This document shows, piece by piece, positions 32,040 to 43,489 of a DNA stretch of 64,000 bases (the first letter of the stretch is position 1; every line of letters starts with the position of its first letter). The notes under the pieces were generated by a model that saw nothing but the letters and a program-made list of their open reading frames with translations, was not told the DNA's origin and did no database searches. The DNA comes from Symbiodinium natans (Eukaryota > Sar > Dinophyceae > Suessiales > Symbiodiniaceae): contig CAJNDS010000136.1 of assembly GCA_905221605.1 (NCBI GenBank), forward strand, positions 62,001-126,000, in the 5' to 3' direction. The translations under genes and the position numbers were made by a program.

Positions 32040-33570
32040 TCCATGCTTACTAACGACGCTTCATGCTTCTTCTGTTGTCTTAAAGTCATCTTCTCTACTT
32101 CTTGTTGCCGAACAATCACACCAGTCCGCCTTCCGCAGGTGTGTCAGCGTGTCTCCTTCTTTCTTCACTCGAAGGCCAAATAAGTTCTAAAGTAAGCAGC
32201 AGGAAAGCAGCAAGGAAAAGAGATTAAGTAAGTTTGACCTCTCGTGAAGCCGAGGAAGATCCAGAAGGCACGAGAAGATTGAGCGGAAGAAACTCTGCTT
32301 TTCTTTCAGGCTGGGTGCCCTCATTCTTTGTCTTTCGTTTTGGTTGCAGTTTCCACCGATGTTGACTCTGCACCCTTCTTTTCTCCTCTTCTCCTTGCAC
32401 CAAAACTGGAAACTCTGAAATCCAAGATGAGAGGCAGCTAATCGAAAAGGTAGGGAAGCTCCAGTAACCTCCACAGTAAGCTCAAATTTGGCAGATTTAA
32501 GAAAGCTATAGCGTCAAACAAGATAAAGCAAATACACTATATCCATAGGCACCGAGACACAGCATTCCTGCTGAACAGGTTTGCACAACAGGGTCAGACT
32601 CCGTTCGATTTGGAATTTGACCGTGAGTACAAATGAACATGTGCGGTTGTAAGACACTTGAAGACGAAGGAGAAATGTCCTTGACGACGAGTACGGAATT
32701 CTGACTATCGAGTGATGACCTCGGTTCGAGTCGAATGATGTCGCACCAGTAGCTACATGATGGTGGTTTTGAGAATCTGGCAGTGTTGCATTTTGCGACT
32801 CCCTGCATGCTCTGTGCTGTATGATTGCGCCGGGACTTCAACGACGACTTCGAGTGCTAAGTGCGTGGGATTACCTAGTAGTTCAGCGCGCTTGCTTCGT
32901 TTCTTCTGTTTCTTTGTTTCTTGGGTCGTTGCGTGGTGTGTTTGGTGTTTGCGCGCGCTGACTTCGTTTCACCTGTGTCGAGTCCAACAAGACCGGGCTA
33001 CTACTGATGTAGTAAAGAGGCGCCAGTCCAAAAAAAAAATCGAAGACGAAGGAGAAAGGTGCACGGAAGAAAGAAATATTCGTTGGAAAGAACATGCTTT
33101 TTTGAACATGAATCTGGTGAGCACCAGAAGCGGAATCACTTGATTAATTAAATTTTTTAGAGTTTACTCTGGTGTTTTGCTCGCTTCGCTTGCACTTATT
33201 CACATTCTGGTAATACACATTGCAATTTCCAAGTGGTTTGGCTTGAGCGTCGCGCGCAACCTCAACGAATCAACCACAGTTGAACTCGTCTTGTCCTGCA
33301 GTTGATTTCTGTCCAAACGGCACTGTCAGAGGCTTTAAAAACACGTGTTTCAAAGCATTGAACTTTTCCAAGCTGCGTGTTGCAATTCTTCCTTTCCTGG
33401 ATTCAGCACCATAATTTCTGAAGTCTTCGAAAATGTGAAAAAAACCCTTAAAATCAAATTGAAATTTGAACAATAAGACTGTTCGCCAACGTTCGAAGTG
33501 GAGACATTGGCAAATGCATGTGGAACGCCTGGAATCAAAGCCAAGAGCAGTTGACAGGACGGTCGAATGA
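32040..33570. other. Region between copia-2 integrase and reverse transcriptase
   Basis: No confident copia frame. 32750-33030 is a repeat also present at 39340-39545. The reverse-transcriptase frame resumes at about 31961. Confidence 0.5.
32750..33030 (+). repeat. Dispersed repeat, copy inside copia-2
   Basis: Matches 39340-39545 in the same orientation: it starts GATGGTG..TTTTGA with a TTTTGCGA core and ends CTACTGATGTAGTAAAGAG. It could be a solo LTR or a short non-autonomous element. Confidence 0.6.
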
Positions 33571-33576
33571 TGATCT

Positions 33577-33910
33577 TTACCTTTGCTTCTTTCTCGCCGT
33601 TTGTACCCATCTTTCAACTTGTGCTCCTTGATGCGTGTCTGGCATCACATCTTGAAGCTTCGTATTGAGCATCTGCATCTTTTGCATTGCCTGTATCTTC
33701 TTTCTTAACGCAATCATTGCTGGTTCGGTGTCCTTTCTCAGGATCACCTTTGGCTGCATAGCATAGTACTCTGCAGACTTCCTCTACCAGAAGATAGCTG
33801 TCGCTTCCTTGCTTTGAACTGGAATGGCGTGGACAAACATAACCAAACTTCTGCACAATGCATCTTTCACATCTTTCGTGGCTTTAGGCTCTTCCGCGGC
33901 TCCTCCTTCG
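33577..33910 (-). pseudogene. copia-2 integrase core remnant
   Basis: With one in-frame stop, the minus frame reads AIPVQSKEATAIFW, then VILRKDTEPAMIAL, then MPDTHQGAQVERWVQTARK. The Asp of KDTEP and the Glu of QVERW match the second D and the E of the DDE triad. By hand count there are 38 residues between them. The zinc-binding HHCC part and the first Asp are not visible. Confidence 0.6.
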
Positions 33911-33949
33911 AGTTCTCTTTGCTGTCAAAATTTCAGTGTGCGTTCATGT

Positions 33950-35215
33950 TTGTTTGGCCATTTTGGGAAAATCAAAGACAAGAGAACGCAATCAAGCTTT
34001 GTCAAAAATTTGAATAGAATGGAAATCGAGGCTGGGCGACAAGTCGTTCTAGCCATGGATTCAGATACAGCAACGCTTTATTTGTTTTTTTTAAATTAAT
34101 TTTTTTCATTCTCTTGCTTTTGTTCAATGATGATCTCTTGGTTGAGTTGCAAGCTTTGGAAAGAGGGTTTCGAGAAACCGTCCTAAAACACAAACAGATT
34201 GTTCAGCAAGTGTTTTGGTGAGTGCTGTCGATTGACCAGAAAGACAGTGAAAAAATTGCAATTGGAGTTTAAAGACATCCATAAGAATGTGCATGTTGTG
34301 GTTTCGGCTGTTTTTCTGAGTGCGCATGTGCAAGAGTGTTGTGGATGTGTGTGTGTGAGCATTTGTGGTTGCAAAGTGGGGTTGGTTTGCGGGTGCATGT
34401 CTTTGGCTTGAGTGTGCAGGAAAGTGTCAGTGTGTGGGCAAAGGGTGGTAAGGCATGGAGTCTCAGAAGTGACACCAAATAAAAAAACAGTGACCTTGCA
34501 GTGGTGTCTGTGTGTGTTTACCTCGTTTTTTCATTGTGAATGGGTGTGGTGTGTTGTGGTTTCGGCGTTTTGGCAGAGAGTCGTGTGTGTCATGGAGTGT
34601 GGTGTGTGTCATCATGTGGGTGCAAAGTGGCTTTAGTGGGTGGTGTGCGTGTATGTCGGCTGGGTTCTGCTGGTTGTTCAAGTGTGGAAGTGTGCGGGTG
34701 GTGAAAGGTGTGTGGATTTGGAGACACAAAAAGAGGGCAAGAAATCAACCCCAAAAGGTAGGGAAGCCGAAGTGACCTCCACAGTGCGAGAAGATCGCAC
34801 GCGAACAATGCAAGACTGCTTTGTCTTGAATGCCAGCTAAAGACAAGTTTAGCAAGCCAAGAACACGCGTATCGACGGCGTTTTTTGTTTTCTTGAGTGT
34901 TGATGCAAACAGTGTCGAATAGAAAAAATCTTGTTTGTCTGTGAGTTGATTTCAATTATTATTGACCCCAAATGGGTTCCAAAAGCAGCTCAATTCTGGG
35001 CACCGAAAACGGGCCCTAGATTTTGGATTTCCTGTGTGAGTGGAACCCAAGTTTAGGAGCCATTTTTGGGCCCAGTTGCGGCTTTTTTCACACACGGGAA
35101 GCCAGATCTGGCTTTCACAGCTCCTCGTTGCGAGTAAAACAAATAAGCCTCTCAGTCGGTTCCAGTCAAAGTCTTGTGTCAGTCTTCCCCCAAAATTAGA
35201 ACAGCAGGCAGCAAG
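33950..35215. other. Foreign segment inside copia-2, between SAP-like region and integrase core
   Basis: No copia coding sequence is visible. The tract 34250-34720 is GT-rich (many GTGTGTG words). A block with GGTAGGGAAGC and ACCTCCACAGT at 34754-34786 recurs at 32446-32478. Probably one or more later insertions. Confidence 0.5.
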
Positions 35216-35509
35216 GCGGCAAAGTGTGAACTTGTTTGGAACCGGAACTTTCTCTAACTGTACTTCCTGTTTTTCCACCTTGAGGAACTTGCAAGCATTT
35301 CTCAACTGCTTGAGTGTACTTGCTGGTGTCAGCTCAATTCCTCCGATCTTCATTCTCTCATTCATTGCTTCTCCAAGTTTCGGAAGTTGTTCTTCAACCT
35401 TTTTCCGTTCACTCTCATCGTTCTCTTCTTGCAGATGCTGTTCTAGGTTCGCACCAGGCCTTGGCGCTTGTGCCAATTCTTCAATTTCTTTGTCAATTTC
35501 TTGCTGCAA
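34950..35509 (-). pseudogene. copia-2 post-protease region with SAP-like helix, then foreign sequence
   Basis: The frame reads ERKKVEEQLPKLGEAMNERM and then GGIELTPASTLKQLRNACKF near 35335-35280. This corresponds to the SAP-like helix-turn-helix found ahead of the integrase in copia-1 (STLSAIRAACKSAG). After about 35220 the similarity stops and no integrase HHCC motif follows, so an insertion or deletion begins there. Confidence 0.5.
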
Positions 35510-35645
35510 TTCTCTCTTCTTCTGACCTTCCTTTCAACAGGTCCTCTTGTCCTTGTGGTTCCACTATGACCATTGTACCTTTTTCTTTCCACTTCTCGGC
35601 ACTCATAAAACTCCCAGACTGTTTGCTCTTCTTCATATCTGGTTT

Positions 35646-38005
35646 TCAGCGTTGTTCTGCACTTGAACGATTTTCCTTCGTCTCTTCCAAGGCTGCACGT
35701 TGCACGTTCCAGTCGATTCTTACTGGCCGTCCGTCAGTGAGATAAAACCAACCTTCTTCGTAGCCATTCTCTATGTCATCCTTCAGTTCCTTCGTCAGGG
35801 TGAGTTTCCCATCGTCTTGTCCATTTTCCATTGCCGCTCGGTAGATCCTAAGATCTGTCACCGTTGAGTTTCTTGAAAACCTTATCGGGACATACGATAC
35901 CGACGTTCCATGCTTCACTAACTTCGTCAGGAACGCACTGTATGCATCCTGCGGCTCGATGCCCCATCCGACTTTGTACAGTTTCCCCACTGCGAACAGT
36001 GGTTGGGTCACTTGACCAAACACGGCGGTGTCCTTGACCTTAATCACTCTTCCATCGGATCTTTGGAATTCGAACGTTATGTTGGTTCTTGCTTTGGTCG
36101 TTCTGATTGCACTTCCTTGTGCATCCGTGATGACCATCTTCAGTGCTGGAAGTTCCACTTCTCCGAGGTCTTCGCTATAATAGCTTAACGGCAAGACATG
36201 GCAGTCTGCTCCACTGTCTAGGACAACTTCGATCAGGTCTTCATACCCTGGTAACCGAACCGTTCGTACTCGATCCTTACTTGCTTCTTGGACACTTGGA
36301 CTTGGGCTTGGATTCTCAATCAATTCCTGTTTGACTTCTGGTCGGTCTTCTTTTTGAGCACTTGGACTTGGGCTTGGATTCTCAACCGATTCCTGTTTGA
36401 CTTCTGATCGGTCTTCTTCATACCACATCTGGTACTCGTCCAGCTCGTTCAGCTCTTCATCTCCTTGGCTTATGTCGAACACTTGAACTTCTTTCGTCTT
36501 CACCATTCTTGCGTAGGGCTTGTTTCCCCATTCTCGAAACATCTCGATCAGGTCTACGATCTCTTCATCGTCTTCTTCGTCAACTTCCTCGATTCTTGTC
36601 ATCGACCTTTCATTGACTCTTCTCACTTGTTCACTCCCTTTGGCAGCTTGCGCAACTCGTACTTGCGATTGCTCTTGACTTCGGTACTGACTTGGATGTG
36701 AACTGGTGCTTGACTGTGATGGTGCATTCCACGCACCACTTGACCATTCTTGATCTTGGTTCCAATCTTCTTCGCCTTCGCGCACTTGTCGCATCTTTCC
36801 TTTCGACTTTCCTCCTTTTCCGGAGTCCTTTCCTCCTTTCGCTGACGTCCAACATTCTGACGCGAAGTGACCATACTTTCCGCATTTGTAGCATTCTACT
36901 CCAGATCTTGATCCTTTTCCACCTGAACCTTTTCCTTGACTTCCGTAGCCACCATTCTCCACTTGCCTCACAAATTTTCCTCGTCCTTTGTCACGACCTT
37001 TGCCGCGGCCTCTTCCTCTTCCGCCTTTCCTTTCCATTCCTTTTCCTTTTCCTTTTCCTTTCTCGAACTTTCCTTTTCCTTTTCCTCTTCCTCCTTTACC
37101 TTTGTCATACTTTCCTTTTCCCTTTAGACGATCGATCTCCATTGGGATCGGTCCTTGGTACTCCTTGGAGCTTGAACTTGTTCCTGGGGCCTGAACGCTC
37201 AATGATCCCAAAATGTTCTCAGCAGACCACGTTTGGTTGCTTCTCTCGTACTGTAGCAGCTTCGTTCTCAAATCGTTGTAACTTGTCTTCTCATTGATTC
37301 CTACCATGATGTGCTGCTTCAGATTCTGCGGGATGCCCTTCAGCAACGTTCCGATCTTTAGGTTGTCATCGTACTTCGGTGTCGATAACTTCTTGTACTC
37401 ATTGACCAGCTTCTCGAACGTGAGGACATAATCCATCAGGCTAGCTCCCTTTGCCATTGCAGGGAATCCAACCAAGGCTTGGGCCATTGCCAGACTTCGA
37501 GATCTAGAGGATGGCTAGCTGCTCAAGACGGAATGCAGCTTCATTCCTCTTATCTTTCGTCCTTCATTCGCTGCATGAAATTCATCGATGTCATCCTCGA
37601 TGTCCAGTGCATCCGTTGATGCTTCGGCTTTCTACAAGTCTGCCAGGAACTCATAGTTCATGAATGCTAGAAAGTTCTTAAAGGCGAAAATCCAGTCACT
37701 CCATTGAGAGACTTCTTCTTCCAGTGTTGCCTGGTTGAACACTTCTGCGGCTTCAAGATCTTTCCTCCGGTGTCGAACGGGACACCTGAGGGTTGCGTCC
37801 TTGACGCTCCTTCACCTCCCAAACTTCTCGGGGAGTTTCTCGCAGCTTGGACAGCACCTTTGCTGGCTGCCTCAGTAAGCCTTTGCGTTGCTTCTGTCAG
37901 CTGCTGCTGTTGAGTTGCTGTTTGGCTTGCAACTCTTCCTAGAGCTTCTGTGGCCTGGCCAATGCCAGCCAGCATTGCTTCAAAGTTTCTTTGTTGTTCT
38001 GCCAT
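35646..38005 (-). pseudogene. copia-2 gag and protease region
   Basis: Gag appears to begin at the ATG at 38003-38005 (MAEQQRNFEAMLAGIGQAT). The frame shifts near 37740 and hits stops near 37635 and 37515. A long open frame then runs from 37487 to 35646 (613 codons). It contains a Gly/Lys/Arg-rich basic tract, the CCHC zinc knuckle CYKCGKYGHFASEC near 36890, a duplicated EVKQE-ENPSPSPS block near 36400-36290, and the protease motif VVLDSGADCHVLPL near 36215. The order gag-knuckle-protease is that of LTR elements. Confidence 0.85.
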
Positions 38006-38331
38006 TGCTCTGACGATCTAGGCAAGTCGTCCAGACTCAAGGCTCTTCTTCAGCAAGGCGTAGTTGACGAACCTTAACTCTTGCTGTCCTCTCGAATTAC
38101 CTCGTCTGCAGCAAGGCGCAGTCAATGAACCTTAACTCGCTGCCCTTTGACTTCCTCCGGTGATAACGCCCACCGGAAACGAACTTCTTCTCTTGCAGGG
38201 CGTAGTTGATAAACCTTAACTCCTGCTTCTCTTCTTTCTCCTTTCCAGCCCGTTGGCTGGCTGCCAGCCCTTCGGCTGGGCTTACCTTCTTTCCCTGAAT
38301 CTGCTTCTTTAGCTGCTGGCCTTCGCCAACA

Positions 38332-38343
38332 GCTCCACTACCA
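38332..38343 (-). promoter_or_regulatory. copia-2 primer-binding site (initiator tRNA-Met type)
   Basis: TGGTAGTGGAGC on the minus strand, directly next to the 5' LTR. TGG pairs with the CCA end of a tRNA. The 12-mer differs by one base from the site of copia-1 and resembles the TGGTATCAGAGC initiator-Met site of many copia elements. Confidence 0.75.
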
Positions 38344-38488
38344 CAAAAGTTTAAAGGCTAATCTCAACCTTTCTAGAACACAGATTCTCGGCACTCTTTT
38401 CCGTTCACTTGCAGCTTTTACGAGGGGTGCAGTTTGAGCCTATACACAGCGTGAAACATGTCGGGCATGAAAAGTGAACTCTTTGTTA
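38344..38488 (-). repeat. copia-2 5' LTR
   Basis: Direct repeat of 28134-28279. Read on the minus strand it ends CTTTTG and is followed at once by the primer site TGGTAGTGGAGC. The transcription start is expected inside it. Confidence 0.88.
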
Positions 38489-38493
38489 GTCGA

Positions 38494-38820
38494 GCAGCCA
38501 CCATTGACTCGCCTCATCTTCTTTCAGACGCTCGCCTTGTCAAGGACTGCATCCGACATGTCAAACTTTGGAGTCAGAGCAACCATCCTCGTCCTAAACC
38601 CTAAAACGTCACTACACCCGACATGTCAAATCTGATTTTGGTGCTTTTTTTTGCATTCTGCTTGTTTTTGTGGGTTTTGCCCACATTTTTGAAGGTGTTC
38701 GTTTTTTTGGTCCTCGTGAAAAGCAGAGTCGCAAGCACTCGCTTCCTTTTTCCTTGGAGCGCGGTCTCAGCTATTAGACTCCGAACTGTGTGAAACACAT
38801 GAACCACATTCCCAAGACAG
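38494..38820. other. Older retroelement flank of copia-2
   Basis: Contains the other half of the split protease region (to about 38560). Blocks at 38571-38608 (CAGAGCAACCATCCT, CCTAAACCCTAAAACGT) and 38636-38720 (TTTTTTGCATTCTGC, ACATTTTTGAAGGTG) recur at 27881-27912 and 27811-27880, in the opposite block order. Confidence 0.5.
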
Positions 38821-39339
38821 CTACCTGTGCATCAGAAGAACAAAGAAACATGGATTTTCGTCGCGCGAAGCGGTAGTTCGCGCCCATTTGGGCCTTCCAG
38901 AGCAGGGCGGGCCCCAAGTCATTCCTACCGTGGGAACAAGGCGAACCAACCTCATTCCTACCGTAGGAACGAGGCGTGCCCCGTCAGGCTGCGCTGTCGA
39001 AGAGGAGGCCATCTCGATGCCCAAGTTGCTTTCCTCCAGGTCACACAAGCCCTAGTGAGCAACCAGGATGCATCCCACACAGCACATGAACCTAGAAGGA
39101 ACTCGGTGGCCAACGCCTCTAGCGCAACTGACTGGGCCTTTCGACTCTCTGTTTCCACAGACACAGCTCCACATCGTCAGCCTAGTGAGTTTTTGCAGCA
39201 ACCCTAGGCAGCATTGATGCCCACTCATGTTTTTTGGCACGTCGGAGATTTTTTAGAATCAAGTCGTCATTGCAACGGGGTGGAGTACTGCTGCGAGCAT
39301 CTTGACAGCCTCTCTGCTGGCGCTCAACTTACTCAGATG

Positions 39340-39545
39340 ATGACGTGATGGTGATTTTGACTTCTGGCACACAATCGCATTTTGCGATTCCCCCACTCGA
39401 CCTGGTGCTGCATTGGCTCCGTTTGTTGTTGTTTCTTGGTGTTGCTCGTCTTTCTTGTTCTTGTTGCTTCTCACGGCGATATGTTTCACACCTAGGTGCG
39501 AGACCCACAAGAACGGCCTACTGTGCTACTGATGTAGTAAAGAGT
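39340..39545 (+). repeat. Dispersed repeat, second copy
   Basis: Same family as 32750-33030. Its first 60 bp recur inverted at 27728-27790. The 3' end CTACTGATGTAGTAAAGAG directly abuts the end of the LINE endonuclease fragment at 39546. Confidence 0.6.
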
Positions 39546-40320
39546 CCTTTTAACCCCCGAACTTCCACGGCGCAATACCCGCGCCCCTCAATCACGTAGT
39601 GCTGGGCCGTGCTTGTTTGGAGGTGTGACCGACTCAGGACAGCAACCCTCCCGTTGGTCCCTTTTTTGATCGTCGGTGAAGCCTCTCCTCCCACCATTTC
39701 GAACCCCGCCTTGTGCATCGCTGCCACCGCGGAGTGAAGTGACGTCCTATCAAGGTGGGTTTCCTGGAGAAGGATGATATCATCCTCCAGGGCTTGGAGC
39801 CATTTTTGGACGTCAGCAGTGTAATGTTGGAACATCGGATGCGACACGTGTGCCGCCCCTTGCTTCCTAGACTGGCAATGATGTCCCCCACAGCCCGGGT
39901 GAGAACCTCAAACCCGTGGGTGGCACGTTCGCCAGTTTTGCTGAGGACGAGCGCCCACATGCTGCCCTCGTGTGGCTCCACCATGTGATAGCGGCGAGCG
40001 GTGAAGCTGACGGGTTGGTGGTGCATGTCGAGCCAAGTGCCTCACTCGCCCCTCTTCGTGGCCAGCCGGGCAGTGGAGTCCCCTTCGTCGTCTTCGATCC
40101 ACACCCGCCCTGTGTAGTTTCCGAGAGCGAGCGCATGATTCAAGTGGCCAGCCATGTTCTGAATGTCGAGCACGGCGATGGAGGGCCAGGTCCGTTCGGA
40201 AAGCGTCACTGCGGTGCAGGCCGCTCGCTTGCCCGTTGCGTTGGAAACACCGCGCACCCCCCGTGCTGTCCTGCTACTGTATGGCAAAACAAGTCTCTTT
40301 GGTCTCAACTCTCTGTGCAT
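39546..40320 (-). pseudogene. LINE fragment with endonuclease motif
   Basis: Minus-strand frames read VLDIQNMAGHLNHALALGNY (about 40180), ATHGFEVLTRAVGDIIASLG (about 39915) and ALEDDIILLQETHLDRTSLH (about 39775), followed by FEMVGGEASPTIKKGTNG. D-I-x-x-L-Q-E-T is the second conserved block of APE-type LINE endonucleases. The frame changes at least twice, so it is a pseudogene. It ends at the dispersed repeat at 39545. Confidence 0.65.
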
Positions 40321-40535
40321 TCACACAGTGAAAACCGGCCGCTGCGCGGGGCAGTTAAGTCATGGATCTTAAACTCTTAAACTGCATCACTTGCATGACA
40401 CGGACCCTGCAGGTCGAGCAACGCAGCGAGGTTTCTGCCTTCATAGCACGCATCCGCGTGCTGTGAGGGCTGTCCTGCTACTGTGTGGCAAAACAAGTCT
40501 TTGGTCTCAACTCTCTGTGCATTCACACAGTTCTC
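40265..40535. repeat. Two-copy direct repeat, about 200-bp spacing
   Basis: The block GTCCTGCTACTGT-TGGCAAAACAAG and CTCAACTCTCTGTGCATTCA occurs at 40265-40330 and again at 40468-40531. Confidence 0.75.
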
Positions 40536-40783
40536 AACCTAACTGCCAGAAGGTGTACTGAGTGGTATGCTACTGCTACGGCCCTGGCGAGGCTTTTGGC
40601 ACGAGGTGTGGTGGACCTCCCACCATTCAAAGCCCCGCCCCGAAGTGGGCAGTCACCTTGGAGGTGCTATCCTTCGTGCAGTTGTAGATTCTTTCTAGAC
40701 TTCAGTTCCCGAATCGTGCTATGTTCTCATTGCTTCGATGACATGATGTTCTTCAGCTAAGCATGTCTCCTTTCCTTTGAGCT

Positions 40784-43480
40784 ATGTCGCAAGCCATGGC
40801 GGCCAAAGAACAGGCCCCAGGCGAGGCAGCTCCCTCAGCGGAGCAATTGGTAAAAGACGAGCCACAGTTAGACGCAGCTCAGTACCAGGAGTTCTTGAAG
40901 TGGAAAGAACAGCAGGCGCAGAAGGGCGACCGGAATCCCGGCAGCCCGAAAAAACCAAAGATTGATGGTGAAGAACTGACTCTTTTCAAGCTGAAGCTGA
41001 ACGAGCTCGATCTGAGCTGGGATGAGATGTCTCCAGAGCTGCGTGACACACTGAGATTGAATGAGCGAGCCAGGGAAGACTTTTTGGCCATACACGCGCG
41101 CTCCAACCTTCAAGCATATGACCCGGCAGCCGGCTGCTTTACTGAAGAAGCGGCGCAGAGCCGCAAGCGTGACTTCGAGGCAACTACTACGACGACACCC
41201 TCCATAGAGGGGCTGGACCCTCGCATGAACGAAGCTATGATGAAGTACCATTCTGTTAGCGTCCTTCCAAATATGTCGAAGCTTTTTGAGCAGTGCAATA
41301 TTTTCTACGGACAGGTGCTCGCCGAGACGACCCACCAGCAGATGAACCAATGAGCGCGTCGCCGCGCAGATTCAGAGCTTGGAAAAGTCCAGGGCTAACA
41401 AGACGGTGCTCCTGCATGAGTTGCCACTCTTCACAGGCAAGACCCTTGACAACAATATCTGGCATTTTGTTTCTGGCGCTGGTCTGGAATACGAGGACAT
41501 CTCTGCCCTTCATAACCACCTCGTGAGCTCCAGCGCCTCCACGGTACGAGTTGAGTTCCAGACAGAGCAGAAGGCTCAGACATTCCTGAACTACATGCGG
41601 AACTCAAAGAAGTATTGGAAGGTTCCCGACCAGAGCGACACCCGACTGCGGGCGGAACAGGATGTTCCCACGGACGACCGTATCTCCATGCAGCCTTATT
41701 TCGCACTTCTGGATATTCTGGGCGAATTAGAAGATGAGTCCAACCTGCAAGTTTGGCGACAAACCCTTCAGATCTGGGCTTCAAAGCAAGCAAACGAGCA
41801 GCCACTGCTGGCGCAAGTGGCCTACGTCCTGGATGCGAGATATCCTCGCCGGTATTGCTGCCTCCTTTTGCTGTGTGAGAAGCATTACGACTCCATCTTG
41901 GATCGCTGGCACACGGCCTTTTCGAAACGAATGCAGCAGACGATGATGTTGATACAGGCCTTACGCAGGGCAGTCATTGACAAGACGACCACATCGAGAG
42001 CATCCTATGACAAAGCCTTTGATGTTTCGAACGTAGCGTTTCACCACAATAGCTTCCCCTACCCTATTTTCCCCATGAAGATTGGTAGAGATCTAGCCAC
42101 GCTTCTGGAGAGCCACCTGATGCTCCCCTTTCAAGGTGCAGGCGGGCTCCTTTCAATTACTCAGCAAGCTTTTCAGGATTATGGGGTTAATTCTGGTGAT
42201 TTCGGAAAGGGTGCTGCCAAAGGCAAGGGTTCTAAGGCCAGGCCCTCCGGAAAAGGTAGCAGCCTCACGTGGGGCAAAGGCTCCGTGGACTTCAAAGATT
42301 GCGCCCGAACCCCTAAAGGGAAATCCTCCGGCAAAGGCTCCTGGAAGGAAAGAGACCATGACTCCAGAACAGATTGGCGAAAAAATCCGGACGATGATCA
42401 GGACGATTGGGGCTCCAGATGGAAACAGCAGGGTAATTGGGGTCAAGGGAAAGGTTGGCACAGCAACCGCCAGTCCCAATGCAGTAACCAGGGCTCCAAA
42501 ACCCGCACGCGTACCCCTCCAGGAAAGGGGAAGAACAACCAATACTCCGGCGCAAGCAAAAGCCCTCAGTTGTGCAGCAGGTGCAGATCTGCTTGGCCTG
42601 CACATGTGCCCTAGGTTACAACCTCTCGTGCCGAGACTGCTCCCACCACGATATTCCTCCTGGCTTTACCCAAAAAGTCAAGGTTGTGGTAAAAGCTTAC
42701 ATCTGTCCCTCATCCACCACAGCAGGCATACAGTGTGGACAGATCCGAGGCACAGGCGAAGGCTGCCCATTATGCAACGAGGCCCGCCGATATTGGTCGT
42801 CAGAGCAGGCCCAGATGGGCTGGACGTCCCTCCCCATAGCCCGAAAGTGCGAATTGCTACAGCTTGACCGCATTCTTTATGAAATGGAGATAGTTGACTC
42901 CTCCTGTTCGGCTACGTATCAGTTTGTGGATGGCATGAATACTCTCTTGGCAGGCCTTAAAGAAGACGATTACACCCCCAGACAATGGGCAGCATGTTGG
43001 ATGACCCCCGAGGATATCGTCAATTGTTATGGTCCCCTAGATGACCCGATCCTACTGCAAACCTTTTACATTGTATCATGGTTCATGGATCTCCTTCGAG
43101 ATATCTGGCGTACCGCAGGAGTACACCTAGCCAAGAAGTACGAGCTAGAAAAATGGGCTGCCAATTTCGACCACTCCCCGATTCTCCCATGGCCCCATAT
43201 GATAGCCAGCTCTTTCTCGTTGGCGTACGAGCATGCCAAGTTGTTTTGCCCAACGCCCGCCCCAGCCTTGAAATGGTCCAAAGACATTTTTGACTGGATG
43301 CTTCAACTCGATTTGGTCAAGGTCACGACTGACCTCTTTCAGGTATTGGCTGAGGAAGCCGCCGGGCTTCTCGACGGTGACGATCAAATTTTGTCCCTCA
43401 TCAAAGGCGAACAGCCCTACACCAACACAGGGGCCGCAGCAGTCGGGGGCTTCGGCTCCCTATACTTTGACGCAGTCTAA
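40784..43480 (+). pseudogene. LINE ORF1-like gene with two frameshifts
   Basis: Three overlapping frames continue one another. The first (40784-41353) is hydrophilic and helical, with LKLNELDLSWDEMSPELRD. Reading shifts by one base near 41350 into ERVAAQIQSLEKSRANKTVL and then LHELPLFTGKTLDNNIWHF, whose fold-like pattern suits an ORF1 RNA-binding domain. A Gly/Lys/Ser-rich basic tract follows (GKGAAKGKGSKARPSGKG, about 42200-42540). A second shift near 42590 leads to a Cys-rich part (CLACTCALGYNLSCRDC, GCPLCNEARR) and a tail ending at 43480. It lies directly upstream of an APE-type endonuclease reading frame on the same strand, so it is probably ORF1 of the same non-LTR element. No named family is claimed. 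Confidence 0.55.
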
Positions 43481-43489
43481 TGGCAGTTA

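Larger units (their letters stand above)
28134..38488 (-). mobile_element. copia-2: decayed 10.4-kb Ty1/copia LTR retrotransposon
   Basis: Bounded by 146- and 145-bp direct repeats (28134-28279 and 38344-38488) with a 5-bp target duplication GTCGA (28129-28133 and 38489-38493). On the minus strand a primer site TGGTAGTGGAGC directly follows the 5' LTR, and a purine tract AAAGAGGGCG precedes the 3' LTR. The internal order is gag, protease, integrase remnant, reverse transcriptase and RNase H, which defines copia. The LTRs differ at roughly eight or nine positions, mostly transitions. The coding region has frameshifts, stops and insertions, so the copy is old and inactive. Confidence 0.9.

Noticed and set aside
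28134-38488. Canonical TG..CA LTR ends for copia-2
   Set aside because: The perfect GTCGA duplication and flush primer site place the ends at TA..(A/G), so the ends are non-canonical and were not moved inward.
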